The position numbers and the translations under genes were made by a program. Source: Methylobacterium variabile (lineage in GTDB: Bacteria > Pseudomonadota > Alphaproteobacteria > Rhizobiales > Beijerinckiaceae). From it: a stretch of 61,132 nt of DNA. Each line of letters begins with the position of its first letter. Position 1 is the stretch's first letter. The notes under the pieces are model-generated. The model worked only from the letters and a program-made list of their open reading frames with translations, searched no databases and was not told the origin of the DNA. The DNA lies in NCBI RefSeq assembly GCF_001043975.1, contig NZ_LABY01000069.1, positions 1 to 61,132 on the forward strand, in the 5' to 3' direction. Below, piece by piece: positions 61,087-61,132 of this stretch.

Positions 61087-61132
61087 TCGCCCGTCGGCAG
61101 TCTCGGCGCTGATCAAACCCGCCGGGTCATCC

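Overview
The window reads as chromosomal DNA of a very GC-rich alphaproteobacterium, most likely a Hyphomicrobiales member of Methylobacterium type. This is inferred from protein resemblance and from the regulatory motifs found: an alphaproteobacterial LexA box (GTTC-N7-GTTC) before parE, a CtrA-type box (TTAA-N7-TTAA) before a c-di-GMP gene, an EcfG general-stress promoter (GGAAC-N16-CGTT), two Irr-type iron boxes before the suf operon, and an Omp25/31-like barrel protein. There are no rRNAs, CRISPR arrays or phage genes, and one tRNA (Lys).

Layout. 1-2325: acyl-CoA metabolism (partial CaiB/BaiF protein, SDR, acyl-CoA dehydrogenase). 2604-5315: a GAF-PAS-PAS-GGDEF-EAL protein. 5278-13755: an amide/N-compound catabolic cluster with an amidase and a transthyretin-like protein diverging from a PotADBC-like ABC importer, a GntR regulator, an Asp/Glu-racemase-fold protein and an iron alcohol dehydrogenase. 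14253-20707: SGNH esterase, a second amidase with a family-5 solute-binding protein, an ABC-2 exporter, and an acidic-tailed probable winged-helix protein. 21065-25645: tRNA-Lys, an SGNH-like membrane-anchored protein, tgt-queA (queuosine), and small genes. 25768-28686: cation-efflux transporter, PhnA-like protein with a palindromic miniature element inserted at its stop codon, and an aminotransferase.

28815-45024 is the centrepiece, an approximately 16-kb minus-strand operon for alpha-glucan and trehalose: treZ, a malQ::treY fusion, a GH13::glgE two-catalytic-module protein, a treS::maltokinase fusion, and glgB. It encodes trehalose formation from glucan (TreY/TreZ), conversion of trehalose through maltose to maltose-1-phosphate (TreS-maltokinase), polymerisation of maltose-1-phosphate into glucan (GlgE) and branching (GlgB), so most of a glucan-trehalose cycle sits in five reading frames with eight enzymatic modules.

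45309-52344: EcfG-driven small membrane protein, parE under a LexA box, an outer-membrane barrel, a DEAD-box helicase and a GGDEF protein. 52474-60175: the SUF iron-sulfur operon (NifS/IscS-like desulfurase, sufB, sufC, sufD, sufS, a MIP18-family gene, and a SufA-type carrier) interrupted by a broken Uma2-family gene on the other strand. Two Irr-like boxes lie between it and an alpha/beta hydrolase gene at the right end.

All function calls come from motif recognition by eye; no database search was possible.
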